Assembly (NCBI GenBank): GCA_019308685.1
Contig: JAFDHQ010000003.1
Coordinates: 1-50,118, forward strand
Length of the DNA: 50,118 nucleotides
Reading direction: 5' to 3'
Source of the DNA: Deltaproteobacteria bacterium
GTDB lineage: Bacteria; Desulfobacterota; Desulfobacteria; Desulfobacterales; UBA11574
Position numbers and translations under genes: made by a program. The notes beneath the pieces were generated by a model. The model worked only from the letters and a program-made list of their open reading frames with translations, was not told where the DNA came from and did no database searches. This document shows, piece after piece, positions 27,901 through 35,840 of this stretch; the stretch's first letter is position 1; each line of letters starts with the position of its first letter.

Positions 27901-28428
27901 TCTGAACCAATTATCGGTCAAAAAATACGGCTGGATGCGGATCTTGTTGTCCTCGCCACCGGCATTGTTCCCACACTTCCAAAGGACCTTGCAGAAGCTT
28001 TCGGCGTGACTGTCGATCAGGACGGTTTCTTTCAGGAGGCGGAGACGAAATGGAGACCCGTGGATTCGATCAAGGAAGGTGTTTTTGCCTGCGGTCTGGC
28101 ACATTCTCCCCGCAATATTGCAGAATCCATAGCCACTGCCAGAGCGGCGTCCCAGCGCGCTTTGAGGATTCTCTGCCACGAACACATGCCTGCCGGCAAA
28201 GTCGTGGCGGAGATTCATCACAGCCTATGCAGTTTATGTGAACAATGCATCGACGCCTGCCCCTATGGTGCCCGTACCTTAGATCTTGATCTGGAAAAGG
28301 TGATCATCAATCCCGCTATGTGCCAGGGATGCGGATCATGCGCCACGGTTTGTCCCAACAGCGCGTCGACGCTCGTTGGGTTTTCAGACCGGCAAATGCT
28401 CGATGTCATTGATTCTGCATTTGAATAA
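24988..28428 (+). CDS. hdrA: Double HdrA with an embedded response-regulator receiver domain
   Basis: 1146 residues. First HdrA half: GSGISG FAD motif, variant DRCGMC, [4Fe-4S] CVGCGECVKVCP and CTRCGDCEAVCP (about 165-180). A complete receiver domain then occupies about 190-310: VVDDE, phospho-acceptor Asp240 in LTDIKMPGM, MMTAYATV, and KPFEP with the conserved Lys. The HdrA core resumes (CVGSRD, CSFVCCMHA). The second half has VCTCGDTL, GGGIAG, CVDSRE and two C-terminal ferredoxin motifs (CSLCEQCIDACP, CQGCGSCATVCP). The junctions are clean and the frame is uninterrupted for 3.4 kb. The insert sits next to the place where paralogues carry a GltD domain. Phosphorylation may gate electron transfer (inference). 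The likely kinase is at 31641-33896. Expressed with frhB-like upstream and hdrC-hdrB downstream. Confidence 0.92.
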   Translation: MKKKIGKALVVGSGISGIRAALDLAEFGYGVILIDRLPHIGGILSQLDYQFPTDRCGMCKMLPLVDRDASSQYCLRKGLFHENIQIRLSTELTSVEGEPGHFQVTLRQKPRLVDPVLCVGCGECVKVCPVEVPDSFHAGMTTRKAIYLPVPHAIPNPYVIDMEACTRCGDCEAVCPTDAIKVSEHIHRDFRVLVVDDELIVRDSIKEWLEDEGFTVNVAASGPEALDILSKQSYQLMLTDIKMPGMGGVELLQKAKEDFPDICVIMMTAYATVETAVEAMKIGASDYLIKPFEPDNLIQMVFQKYQEHEAASEAPIEVGALVLCGGTAYFNPSEGENTFGYGVYPNVVTSLDFERILSSAALQQGRLVRPSDSKPLRKVAWFQCVGSRDIKIDADFCSFVCCMHAIKEALVAKERAEDELEAAIFYMDMRTFGKSFQRYRCQAETKHGVRFERGRVHSIIQDEASGDLIVGHVDYTGTHKEEHFDMVVLSVGQRPAPGTAELAEMVGISLNQWGFCKAEPFSETLTSQEGILLGGSFSGLKDINDSVIQASAAALAASLVIHTTGGSLLLEPKSHEPFLDISQEPPRVMVLVCTCGDTLSKLFDPQQLARRLKTDPGVDRVFFLEQTCTAAGWENLVELVEKHKPNRILIGACIPYLYSRKTRELGRRVGLVPGLIHVVNLRLMDQLSKLKDETPSADEITAIIHELSSILGMGLARLKWADPTPAPRVKIFQQALVVGGGIAGMTAALAIADHGFQVDLVEKEEMLGGNLTWLERDLEGNITEIILEKTRHNLEKHPLIRVHTRSRVLGSYGQVGRFYTTIEDKAKGTFTLEHGVTILATGGMEATTTSYNYDKSEAIITQKELEQKINDNKLHPSQLESVVMIQCVDSREEPRNYCSRICCDTSLKDALCLKRQNPDIDIYIFYRDIMAYGFVESYYTQARKAGVIFIPYDVAEKPRVTVTDGSIQVTASEPIIGQKIRLDADLVVLATGIVPTLPKDLAEAFGVTVDQDGFFQEAETKWRPVDSIKEGVFACGLAHSPRNIAESIATARAASQRALRILCHEHMPAGKVVAEIHHSLCSLCEQCIDACPYGARTLDLDLEKVIINPAMCQGCGSCATVCPNSASTLVGFSDRQMLDVIDSAFE

Positions 28429-28559
28429 AGGGCTTTGGATTGAAAATTGAGGATTGAAGATTGTCGATTTATGGAATCGCTTTGCTCTGGCTTTTTTAAT
28501 ACATTTGATAGAATACCTTCAATCATCAATGGAAAATCATCAATTAAAAAGGGGGGCAA

Positions 28560-29141
28560 ATGAACCCTTTGGAAAAATTAGAAAGCGAACAAAAATCTGA
28601 AACTGCACCTGCTCTGGTTATTGATTCACTGGCATCCATCCGGGATATGGTCAGCGCCTGCATCCAGTGCGGTACGTGTACGGGTTCTTGTCCCAATGCC
28701 TTTGCCATGGATCTCACTCCCCGTCAGCTGTGGTACAATGTCCTTAGAGGAGAAAAAGAAACAATTTTTCATTCAAAGACCTTCTCACTATGTTCCGTCT
28801 GCTATTACTGTACACTACGATGCCCACGGGGTCTTCCGCTTACCGAGGCGATGAGTGCACTCAAGCAGATAGCCGCAAAGGAGAATCTGGCGCCCTATAA
28901 GAAGAGCACCCGTTTTTACAAAAGTTTTTTGGAGAGCGTATATCGTCATGGCCGGGTCAGGGAGATGGAGTTGATGACACTCTATTTTATTTCCATGAAA
29001 AACCCCTTTCTGCCCCTTCAGTTTGCGCCCTTGGGAATAAAACTCATGGGCAAAGGAAAGATTTCTTTCGAGATTCCTTCAAAAGGAAACGGTGCGTTAA
29101 AAGCGATCTTTCGTAAGGTGGAAGAGTTAGAGCAGAATTAA
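28560..29141 (+). CDS. hdrC: Heterodisulfide reductase subunit C-like
   Basis: 193 residues with two ferredoxin motifs (CIQCGTCTGSCPNA at about 37 and CSVCYYCTLRCPRG at about 76), the first distinct from that of the 18.2 kb copy, then a helical tail. It moves electrons from HdrA to HdrB. The start follows AAAAAGGGGGGCAA. It lies 131 bases after hdrA-REC and 78 before hdrB, in the order hdrA-hdrC-hdrB, the reverse of the minus-strand operon. Confidence 0.92.
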   Translation: MNPLEKLESEQKSETAPALVIDSLASIRDMVSACIQCGTCTGSCPNAFAMDLTPRQLWYNVLRGEKETIFHSKTFSLCSVCYYCTLRCPRGLPLTEAMSALKQIAAKENLAPYKKSTRFYKSFLESVYRHGRVREMELMTLYFISMKNPFLPLQFAPLGIKLMGKGKISFEIPSKGNGALKAIFRKVEELEQN

Positions 29142-29182
29142 TATAATAATTTTCGCCAAGTTGAGCAGCGAAGCCGCGTTCT

Positions 29183-29205
29183 ATAAAATCGTAATACGAT
29201 TTTAT
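29183..29205. promoter_or_regulatory. Perfect palindrome just upstream of hdrB
   Basis: ATAAAATCGTA and TACGATTTTAT flank a single A (realistic RNA loop TAATA). It lies 5 bases before the GGAAGG ribosome site of hdrB, so it could be an operator or limit access to that site. Confidence 0.45.
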
Positions 29206-29219
29206 TGTGGAAGGCAAAT

Positions 29220-30089
29220 ATGAAATACCTATATTATCCGGGATGTTCTCTTGAGGGAACGGCGTTAGAATACAACTCCTCCACCAGAACCTTCATGCAG
29301 GAACTGGGAGCAGAACTCATTGAACTTGAAGACTGGACCTGTTGCGGTGCCAGTGCTGCCGAGGCCACAAGCCACCTTCTTTCTCTGGCGCTTCCGGCAC
29401 TCGTTCTCGCAAAGGCCGAGAACATGGATGGAGTTAAGGAAATTCTTGTTCCGTGCAGCGCGTGCTATCTAAACCTGAAAAAGGTCGAGGAAAAAATACG
29501 AAAGGATCGGGAGCTTCTTGACCAAATCAACATCATATTAGCCGAAGAAAAGCTTAACCTGCGCGGTCAAATGAAGGTCCGGCATCTCCTTGACGTGGTG
29601 GCAAATGACGTGGGTTCTAAAAAGATTTTTGCCCGCGTGAAAAAGCCGTTAACCGATCTTATCATCGCTCCCTATTATGGCTGCCAGTGCCTTCGCCCGT
29701 ACTCTATTTTTGACGATCCCGAAGATCCCTGCTCTATGGAAGGGATTATTAAAGCCTCGGGGGCAAATATCCATCAATGGAATATGGGGGGAAGATGCTG
29801 TGGCGCATCTCATATGACCACCAAGCCAGAGGTAGCCCTGGAACTCGTGGCCGCTATATTGAAAATGGCCCGGGGAGCAGATGCCATTGTTACGGTTTGT
29901 CCCATGTGCCAGATGAACCTGGAGGCATACCAGAAAAAAATATCAGGGATGTGCAAAGAGGATCTGAGCATGCCCATCCTTTATCTTCCTCAGTTTCTGG
30001 GGCTGGCCCTTGGCCTCTCGGAACAGGATTTGCGATTGGACATGAATCTATCCTTTACCAAAGCCTTCCGAAACAAAGTACTGTCATGA
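29220..30089 (+). CDS. hdrB: Heterodisulfide reductase subunit B-like
   Basis: 289 residues with two CCG domains: YPGCSLEG, WTCCGASAAE and CSACYLN in the first; YYGCQCLRP, RCCGASHMT and CPMCQMN in the second. These bind the two non-cubane [4Fe-4S] clusters of the disulfide-cleaving site. ATG at 29220 follows GTGGAAGGCAA at normal spacing; a TTG at 29205 would lie inside the palindrome. Its stop overlaps an ATG (ATGA) that opens a 36-codon frame. Confidence 0.92.
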   Translation: MKYLYYPGCSLEGTALEYNSSTRTFMQELGAELIELEDWTCCGASAAEATSHLLSLALPALVLAKAENMDGVKEILVPCSACYLNLKKVEEKIRKDRELLDQINIILAEEKLNLRGQMKVRHLLDVVANDVGSKKIFARVKKPLTDLIIAPYYGCQCLRPYSIFDDPEDPCSMEGIIKASGANIHQWNMGGRCCGASHMTTKPEVALELVAAILKMARGADAIVTVCPMCQMNLEAYQKKISGMCKEDLSMPILYLPQFLGLALGLSEQDLRLDMNLSFTKAFRNKVLS

Positions 30090-30196
30090 ACTTACAAATC
30101 AAACCTCCCCTTTTCTTTGAAACCTTCTGGCTTGAAGAGGAAAGGCCTGACGTTACACGGATGCTCGTCGGGAAATGGGTAGCCGGTTTATACTGA
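30086..30196 (+). CDS. Small 36-residue frame coupled to hdrB
   Basis: The ATG overlaps the hdrB stop as ATGA, which is how coupled genes are joined. The product has no recognised family; it is mostly polar with FFETFWLEEERPD and VGKWVAGLY. It overlaps the 3' end of the convergent Usp-REC-Usp gene by 44 bases, which weakens the case. It could be a chance frame. Confidence 0.25.
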   Translation: MNLQIKPPLFFETFWLEEERPDVTRMLVGKWVAGLY

Positions 30197-31472
30197 TGGT
30201 TGGACATGCCGCGGAAAGGGCAACCCGAAGGGCATTTGAACCGAGCAAAGCTTTTTCCGGATCAATCTCTTTGGAATGATGGGCCATAATGATTAAGTCG
30301 GCATTCCTCCACCTGGCGAATTTGAGGATCTCGACATATGGCCTCCCCTCCCATGATTCAAAAGAATATTCTACAACTCCTTCTAATTCCGAGCCATATT
30401 TGTTTTTCATTCTTTCCTTGGCGTCATTGATACTGTTTTCTATATTCGCTTGATCTATCATCAAAACATTCTCATCATGGATAACAGGCACCACGTGAAA
30501 GAGGTGGAGTTTGGCCTGGTATCGGCGGGTCATCCTGGAGGCAAAATCAAAGGCATGTTGAGCCCGTTCAGAAAAGTCCGTAGCCAGGACAATATTAGAA
30601 AACGTCACCTTTACCGATCGAAGAGCTTCAAAATCCTGGTATACCTGAAAGACCTTATCCACAAGGATCTCAGGGTCAAATGGTTTGAGGAGATAGTCAA
30701 GGGCTCCAATCTTCAAGGCTTCTATGGCCGTTTCTACGGTGGCGTAGGCGGTCATCATGATTACGGTAAGATCGGGAAAGGATTTATGGGCCCTTTTAAG
30801 GAGTTCAACACCGTCCATTCCCGGCATTTTGATATCCGTAAGCATCAGGTGATACGGTTGGGTCGACAGTTTATCCAGAGCCTCCGGACCGGATGCCGCC
30901 ATATCCACGGTATAGCCCTCATCTTCAAGCCATTCTTTGATTGAATCGCGAACGACGAGTTCATCGTCCACCACCAGAATTCGAAAATCCCGGCGCTCAC
31001 CAACAGCATCCTTGGTCCAGATCTTTGGAACCTGCTTGGGAACGATCATCACGGGACAGCGTGCCCGTTGGCTCACTTTTTGGAGGCTGCTGCCGGCCAT
31101 CCCCCATCTTGTCGGCAGATCTTCATCGGTTTCTTTTTCATGGGAACCCATGACAATCAGGTCAACGACTTTATTTCTGGCAAAACGCAAGATTTCGCTA
31201 TGAGGCATTCCTGCAACAACTTCGATGGTATAATTTTGAACCCCAAATTTTTCGATCTTTTCTTGATAGTAATGAGCTATTTCTTTTTTTGTTTCCTCTA
31301 CTTTGCCGGAAGGCAAAAGATGTCTCATTCCTCCCCATCCATTTGAGTCTATGCCGTAGGCGTGGAAAATATACAATTCGGCATTGCCTTGCTTGGCCAG
31401 AGCAAAAGCCATATCCGCAGCACGTTTACTGGCTTCTGTGGGAGATGCAGCGAAAAGAACTTTTTTAAACAT
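30153..31472 (-). CDS. Usp-REC-Usp signalling protein
   Basis: 439 residues: a universal-stress domain (about 1-150: VLFAASPTEASKRAA, VVDLIVMGSHEKE, CPVMIVP), a receiver domain (about 165-285: VVDDE, LTDIKMPGMDG, MMTAYATV, LKPFDP) and a second Usp domain (about 290-439: NIVLATDFSERAQHAF, NADLIIMAHHS). Usp domains usually bind ATP or nucleotides and form dimers; the REC adds a phosphorylation switch. No DNA-binding output is present. The REC is about 75% identical (my manual count) to the one inside HdrA at 24988. The kinase gene upstream is the likely partner. AAGGAGG precedes the start. Confidence 0.9.
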   Translation of the reverse strand: MFKKVLFAASPTEASKRAADMAFALAKQGNAELYIFHAYGIDSNGWGGMRHLLPSGKVEETKKEIAHYYQEKIEKFGVQNYTIEVVAGMPHSEILRFARNKVVDLIVMGSHEKETDEDLPTRWGMAGSSLQKVSQRARCPVMIVPKQVPKIWTKDAVGERRDFRILVVDDELVVRDSIKEWLEDEGYTVDMAASGPEALDKLSTQPYHLMLTDIKMPGMDGVELLKRAHKSFPDLTVIMMTAYATVETAIEALKIGALDYLLKPFDPEILVDKVFQVYQDFEALRSVKVTFSNIVLATDFSERAQHAFDFASRMTRRYQAKLHLFHVVPVIHDENVLMIDQANIENSINDAKERMKNKYGSELEGVVEYSFESWEGRPYVEILKFARWRNADLIIMAHHSKEIDPEKALLGSNALRVALSAACPTISINRLPISRRASV

Positions 31473-31563
31473 AGTTCCTCCTTGGATTTAGAAACGACTC
31501 AACTCAAAAAATGTGATTCGGGCAACCATTTACATAAATTTAAAACGTTTCTTTTTCTGAGGT

Positions 31564-31600
31564 ATTACTCGAATCTTGCACGAGTCGGAGGCTTTCATAT
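31564..31600. repeat. Short dispersed repeat, family E, copy 1
   Basis: GAATCTTGCACGAGTCGG then AGGCTTTCATAT; the same 37-bp sequence with few changes is at 35772-35808. Its GAATC and GATTC-type arms can form a small hairpin. Both copies lie just upstream of minus-strand genes (Usp-REC-Usp and tmcB). Confidence 0.55.
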
Positions 31601-31640
31601 ATAAGATCCAGTCATTAACCACCGGGTTTGCTTTGAATCC

Positions 31641-33896
31641 CTAAGCTTTTCTGTATTGCCGCTTGGGTTGATCCTCCCTCTTCAGCGACGGAAGACGAAT
31701 CGTAAAAACGGTCCCTTCCCCCAGCTTGCTGTCAACAGTGATAGATCCCTTATAGCGGTCGATGATACCGTAAACCATGGAAAGTCCGAGTCCAAGCCCC
31801 TTCCCTTCTGTTTTTGTGGAATAGAACGGATCAAAAATCTGGTGAATGTCTTCCTCAGCAATACCGCATCCGGTATCTTCTATTTTTATTTCGACCATCT
31901 CCGTTATCGGATCAAATGAACTTACCATGGTCAGGGTGCCGCCATCCGACATGGCGTCAATAGCATTAAAAATGAGATTGATAACGCATTGCTGGGTTTG
32001 ATTAAAGTCCCCCAAAACCTTTGGAATATTCGGATCAAAATCGGTTTTAATCTGGATATTCTGAAGCATGAGTTTGTGCTGGCTGAGCAGAATGCATTTT
32101 TCCAGAAGCTCGTTAATACTCATTTCGCTGAGTTCCAATTCAGATTTGCGTGAGAACGCCAGCAGATTGGAAACGATCTTGGAGCAGCGGCTGGTCTCAC
32201 TCTCAACTAGGGTGAGATGTTTTTGAAACTTTTCTATTCTTTTTTGGTCCAAATCCCCCCTTTTAATGATTTTGAGCATCAGGCGAATATAGTTCAAGAT
32301 TCCTGATAGGGGATTGTTGAGCTCATGGACGACGCTGGCGGACAGCCTGCCCAGAGAAATCATTTTGTGCTCGTGAATCAGTCGGGTTTGATCGGCAAAC
32401 TGCTGTTCCATTCTTCTGATTTCTCTTAAATCCCTGAAAAATCCCACCATGCCGATCTCTTCGTCTTGGTCAAACATAACCGTAGCCGAAAGCTGGACCG
32501 GGATCTTATCACCGGTTTTATTAATCATATATGTTTCAAAAAGAATAAGCCGGTTTTTCCCTCCGTATTCATCGGAAACCAGTTCTTTCCTGACCTCTTC
32601 CAACATCGCCGGCGGGAAAAGATCGTTAAAAGACATTTTCATGATCATTTCATATGCGGAATAACCCAGCAGTTTCTCGGCTTGCTGATTGAAAACGACA
32701 ATGGAACCATCTCTGTCCGAGGCGATGATGGCATCTATGGAACTCTGAATCAGGTTGTGTTCAAACTCAAAGAGTGTTTGGAGCTCTTGTTGCAGGCGCT
32801 TGACCTCGCGCATATCTTTAAAATAGCCTACCGTGGCAACTTCCTGACCTTCTTCATACAGCAATGTTGCGGAGAGCAGAATGGGTACGATCTGCCCATA
32901 CTTATCGACAATTTCCACTTTATAGTTAAGCAAACGGCCGCCCCCCCCGTGTTCAGGCCCGTAAATCATTCTCTTAATTTTTTTAGCCTCGCCCTCTTTG
33001 TAAAACCGGGTAACGTGAATTTTGGAAACTTCCTCCTGGGTGTAACCGAAAACGTTTTCAGCGCCTTTGTTAAAAATGATGATGTTGCCTTTACGGTCAT
33101 TGGCAATGATCGGGTCTATTGAGGTCTGGATAAGGTTGGTTTGAAAGTCATGCGCTTTTTTAAGCTTTCGTTCCATCTCCTTTCTCTGGGTTTGATCCAC
33201 ACAGATCCCTTCATACCCGATAACCTTCCCCTCTCGATCATAGCGGGCGTGGGCGGTTCGCAATACCGAGATCACTCTTCCATCCTTGCGCTTCAAATCA
33301 ACTTCATAGTCAATGACGTGACCGTCTCGTTCAATCAAATCCATGTATTTTCGGCGATCTTCAGGTTTCAGATAAAGGTCTCTGGCGATATCTACCTTAA
33401 GAAACTCCTCTTTGCTCGTGTATCCCAACATCTCCATAAGAGCCTGATTGGCATCAATAAACTTACCTTCCTTGCTGCTTATATGCACACCGACACGCAC
33501 ATGTTCAAACAATTTTTTGTAGTCTTCTATGGAGGCGCGAAGCATTTTTTCGCGCTCTTTTGTCTCTGTGATATCCTGATATATACAAAAATGCGATATG
33601 GTTCCTTTATCGGTTTGCAAAGGTAATTCGAAAATCTCGAAAGTTTTGTCGATGTGCGGAAAGTAGTTTTCCCAACGAAGGGTTTCTCCCTTAAAGACTT
33701 CTTTTGCCCTGCACCAGGAGCAGATATCGTCTTGATTCGCAATCACCTGATAACATTTCTTTCCAATGCCTTCTCCAAAGACGTTAATACTGGCCTTGTT
33801 CATAAATTGTACAGTGTAATCATCCCCGATGATATAAACGCCACACCCCATGGCATCTAAAATTGAAGCAAGCCGTTGGGTCTCTTGATCAATCAT
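31641..33896 (-). CDS. Four-PAS sensor histidine kinase
   Basis: 751 residues with no visible membrane segment. PAS1 (about 5-110) has CYQV then C-x2-C (ICSWC), like the kinase at 13.9 kb. PAS2 (about 125-240), PAS3 (about 250-370) and PAS4 (about 380-495) follow, then a HisKA helix with the phospho-accepting His in SVVHELNNPLSG and a HATPase (DTGCGI, GLGLGLSMVYG). No transcription-factor regulator adjoins it; the Usp-REC-Usp gene follows on the same strand. Because that REC and the HdrA-embedded REC are nearly the same, this kinase may phosphorylate both (inference). AAGGAGAG precedes the start. Confidence 0.9.
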   Translation of the reverse strand: MIDQETQRLASILDAMGCGVYIIGDDYTVQFMNKASINVFGEGIGKKCYQVIANQDDICSWCRAKEVFKGETLRWENYFPHIDKTFEIFELPLQTDKGTISHFCIYQDITETKEREKMLRASIEDYKKLFEHVRVGVHISSKEGKFIDANQALMEMLGYTSKEEFLKVDIARDLYLKPEDRRKYMDLIERDGHVIDYEVDLKRKDGRVISVLRTAHARYDREGKVIGYEGICVDQTQRKEMERKLKKAHDFQTNLIQTSIDPIIANDRKGNIIIFNKGAENVFGYTQEEVSKIHVTRFYKEGEAKKIKRMIYGPEHGGGGRLLNYKVEIVDKYGQIVPILLSATLLYEEGQEVATVGYFKDMREVKRLQQELQTLFEFEHNLIQSSIDAIIASDRDGSIVVFNQQAEKLLGYSAYEMIMKMSFNDLFPPAMLEEVRKELVSDEYGGKNRLILFETYMINKTGDKIPVQLSATVMFDQDEEIGMVGFFRDLREIRRMEQQFADQTRLIHEHKMISLGRLSASVVHELNNPLSGILNYIRLMLKIIKRGDLDQKRIEKFQKHLTLVESETSRCSKIVSNLLAFSRKSELELSEMSINELLEKCILLSQHKLMLQNIQIKTDFDPNIPKVLGDFNQTQQCVINLIFNAIDAMSDGGTLTMVSSFDPITEMVEIKIEDTGCGIAEEDIHQIFDPFYSTKTEGKGLGLGLSMVYGIIDRYKGSITVDSKLGEGTVFTIRLPSLKREDQPKRQYRKA

Positions 33897-33979
33897 GGTA
33901 TGTTTCTCTCCTTGTGGGGTGTCTGAAAATTTTCGTGTTCAATTTTCTTTTCAATCTCTCGTTGGCCCGAGCGGTGCGT

Positions 33980-34366
33980 TTATCTGGGATGACATTCGCT
34001 GCACATGATCGGTCCGGCCTTTTTTTCCTGGTGGCATCCCTTGCATTGCAAATGGTAAATGTTTACAAGGGAAATGGGGTTGTCGCCTTTATTAATGGTA
34101 TGGCATTCCGAACATTCCTGGCCTTCGGACGAATCATATTCAACGAGTTTCCCATCCTCATATACATGATGACACGTATTGCATTCATCAAGCTCTGCCT
34201 GTTCATTGTGCTGATCATGCAGAAACGGAACCCCCGGTCTCATCTTCTTCTCAAATGCGCTGTCTTCAACAGTTGTCACATCTTCCTGTGAATAGCCGGA
34301 CATCACCGCAAATATACAACCCAACAGAATTATTAACGTATATATTATCAAAGTCCTTTTTTCCAT
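33980..34366 (-). CDS. tmcA: Tetraheme cytochrome c3 TmcA
   Basis: 128 residues. An N-terminal signal peptide (LIIYTLIILLGCIFAVMS) exports it to the periplasm. Four CxxCH motifs (CNTCH, CSECH, CKGCH, CSECH) bind four hemes, and the composition is acidic, as in the acidic type II cytochrome c3 of the Tmc complex. It takes electrons from periplasmic cytochrome c3 and hands them to the membrane part. ATG at 34366 is chosen because the signal peptide starts there after ATCGGGGGAATC. It is the last gene of tmcD-C-B-A. Confidence 0.92.
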   Translation of the reverse strand: MEKRTLIIYTLIILLGCIFAVMSGYSQEDVTTVEDSAFEKKMRPGVPFLHDQHNEQAELDECNTCHHVYEDGKLVEYDSSEGQECSECHTINKGDNPISLVNIYHLQCKGCHQEKKAGPIMCSECHPR

Positions 34367-34412
34367 CAAGATTCCCCCGATTTTATGAGCCCGGCCCAAC
34401 TGAATTTACTCT

Positions 34413-35756
34413 TTATTCCGGTTTTTCCATGACTTTGTATATAATATCACCCAGAAAATGTAGTTCCATATCGAGGCCGAAGTGATGATTAATATCTTCA
34501 ATTCCGCCATGACAGTTATGGCAAGGGGCTATTATAACCTTTGCACCCCTGGCCTTTGTCGCAAATAACTGCTCTGCCTTGATCCTGTTCCCTTTAATCC
34601 GTGTCATCTTGTATTGAGGACCGGTGTTTATTACACCGCCTCCGGCACAACAACAATAATTATGTTCCCGATTGGGATGCATCTCGATAAATTCTTCACA
34701 AATGGCATTAACAACATAACGCGCCTTTTCATGAAGCCCTTTTCCCCGGACAATATTGCAGGGATCCTGAAAGGTCACCGGCTTATCATATTTTTTAGTG
34801 ATTTTTATCTTCCCCTCTTTTAATAATTCATAATAGAGTTCCACGGCATGTATAATGGGTATTGGCGGCATCTTCCATGCCAGCCAGCGGTTTCCCACAT
34901 CATATACCGATCGGAATGCATGTCCGCATTCTCCCATTACAATACGCTTGACCTTGAGGCGCATCGCCGTTTCAAAATGTGCCTTTTTTAACCGGCCCAT
35001 CATTTCATAGTCTCCGGTAAACATGCATAGATCGCTGTTGTCCCATCCGGGTGTTGCCGGCATGGTAAAATCAACTCCGGCTACATTCATGATAACCGCA
35101 GCCTGATATATGAGCTGTGCTCGAAATTTCGGTTCAGGAGCAATCACAGAGTAAAGAGTTTCAGCTCCTTCCTTTTCCAGGGGTATTCTTAAAGAAGATA
35201 TTTCATCCTGTGCTTCTTCTTCTTGCCAAAACAGACTGTCAATCCATTCATCTTCCTTTACCCACATCTGGTTTAAGCAGGCGGAATGGCTGTGCGCGGT
35301 ATCCTGTATGTACAGCGGGGTGACCCCCAGCATATGGCAGAGCCTTCGCACAATAGACATTAAGTAAGCAATGTCTATACCAAATGGGCAATACATGGCG
35401 CAGCGTCGGCACAGGTTGCATTCCGTGTATGCAATGCGGGAGGCATTTCTTATAAACTCAGGATCAACGTTACCCTTTTTCTTTAATATTTCCCATATGG
35501 TTTGTTTCACCTTACCCGCAGGAGAATATTTCGGATCGTTATCATGGGAAAGATAATAGTGGCAAGCCTCAGAGCAAAGTCCACAGTGGACACAGGTTTC
35601 AACATAGGCCTTCAGCCGGGCGCCGGTTTCCGACGCCAAAACCTTGTTGATAACCTGCTTGATCTTCTCCGGAGTCAAGCGTGCAATTCCCTTATCAATC
35701 CCCTCATCAACAACTTTATTAATTTCATCTTTTTTATTAATGGCTGGTTCAGCCAT
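34413..35756 (-). CDS. tmcB: Tmc complex cytoplasmic Fe-S subunit TmcB
   Basis: 447 residues. Two N-terminal ferredoxin motifs (CVHCGLCSEACH and CNLCRRCAMYCPFG) and two HdrD-like CCG regions (CGHAFRS and QDPCNIVRG; CCCAGGG and CHNCHGG). This matches TmcB, which is related to HdrD, DsrK and HmcF and faces the cytoplasm. The Tmc complex links the periplasmic cytochrome pool with a cytoplasmic or quinone acceptor. It follows tmcC by 84 bases, in which a family E repeat lies. Confidence 0.92.
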   Translation of the reverse strand: MAEPAINKKDEINKVVDEGIDKGIARLTPEKIKQVINKVLASETGARLKAYVETCVHCGLCSEACHYYLSHDNDPKYSPAGKVKQTIWEILKKKGNVDPEFIRNASRIAYTECNLCRRCAMYCPFGIDIAYLMSIVRRLCHMLGVTPLYIQDTAHSHSACLNQMWVKEDEWIDSLFWQEEEAQDEISSLRIPLEKEGAETLYSVIAPEPKFRAQLIYQAAVIMNVAGVDFTMPATPGWDNSDLCMFTGDYEMMGRLKKAHFETAMRLKVKRIVMGECGHAFRSVYDVGNRWLAWKMPPIPIIHAVELYYELLKEGKIKITKKYDKPVTFQDPCNIVRGKGLHEKARYVVNAICEEFIEMHPNREHNYCCCAGGGVINTGPQYKMTRIKGNRIKAEQLFATKARGAKVIIAPCHNCHGGIEDINHHFGLDMELHFLGDIIYKVMEKPE

Positions 35757-35771
35757 GTTATATTCTCCTTT

Positions 35772-35808
35772 TATTACCTGAATCTTGCACGATTCGGAGG
35801 CTTTTATA
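35772..35808. repeat. Short dispersed repeat, family E, copy 2
   Basis: GAATCTTGCACGATTCGG and AGGCTTTTATAT, matching 31564-31600. Located between tmcC and tmcB, immediately ahead of the tmcB ribosome site on the minus strand. Confidence 0.55.
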
Positions 35809-35840
35809 TTTCATGCAAAATTCAGGGATTAAATTGTTTC

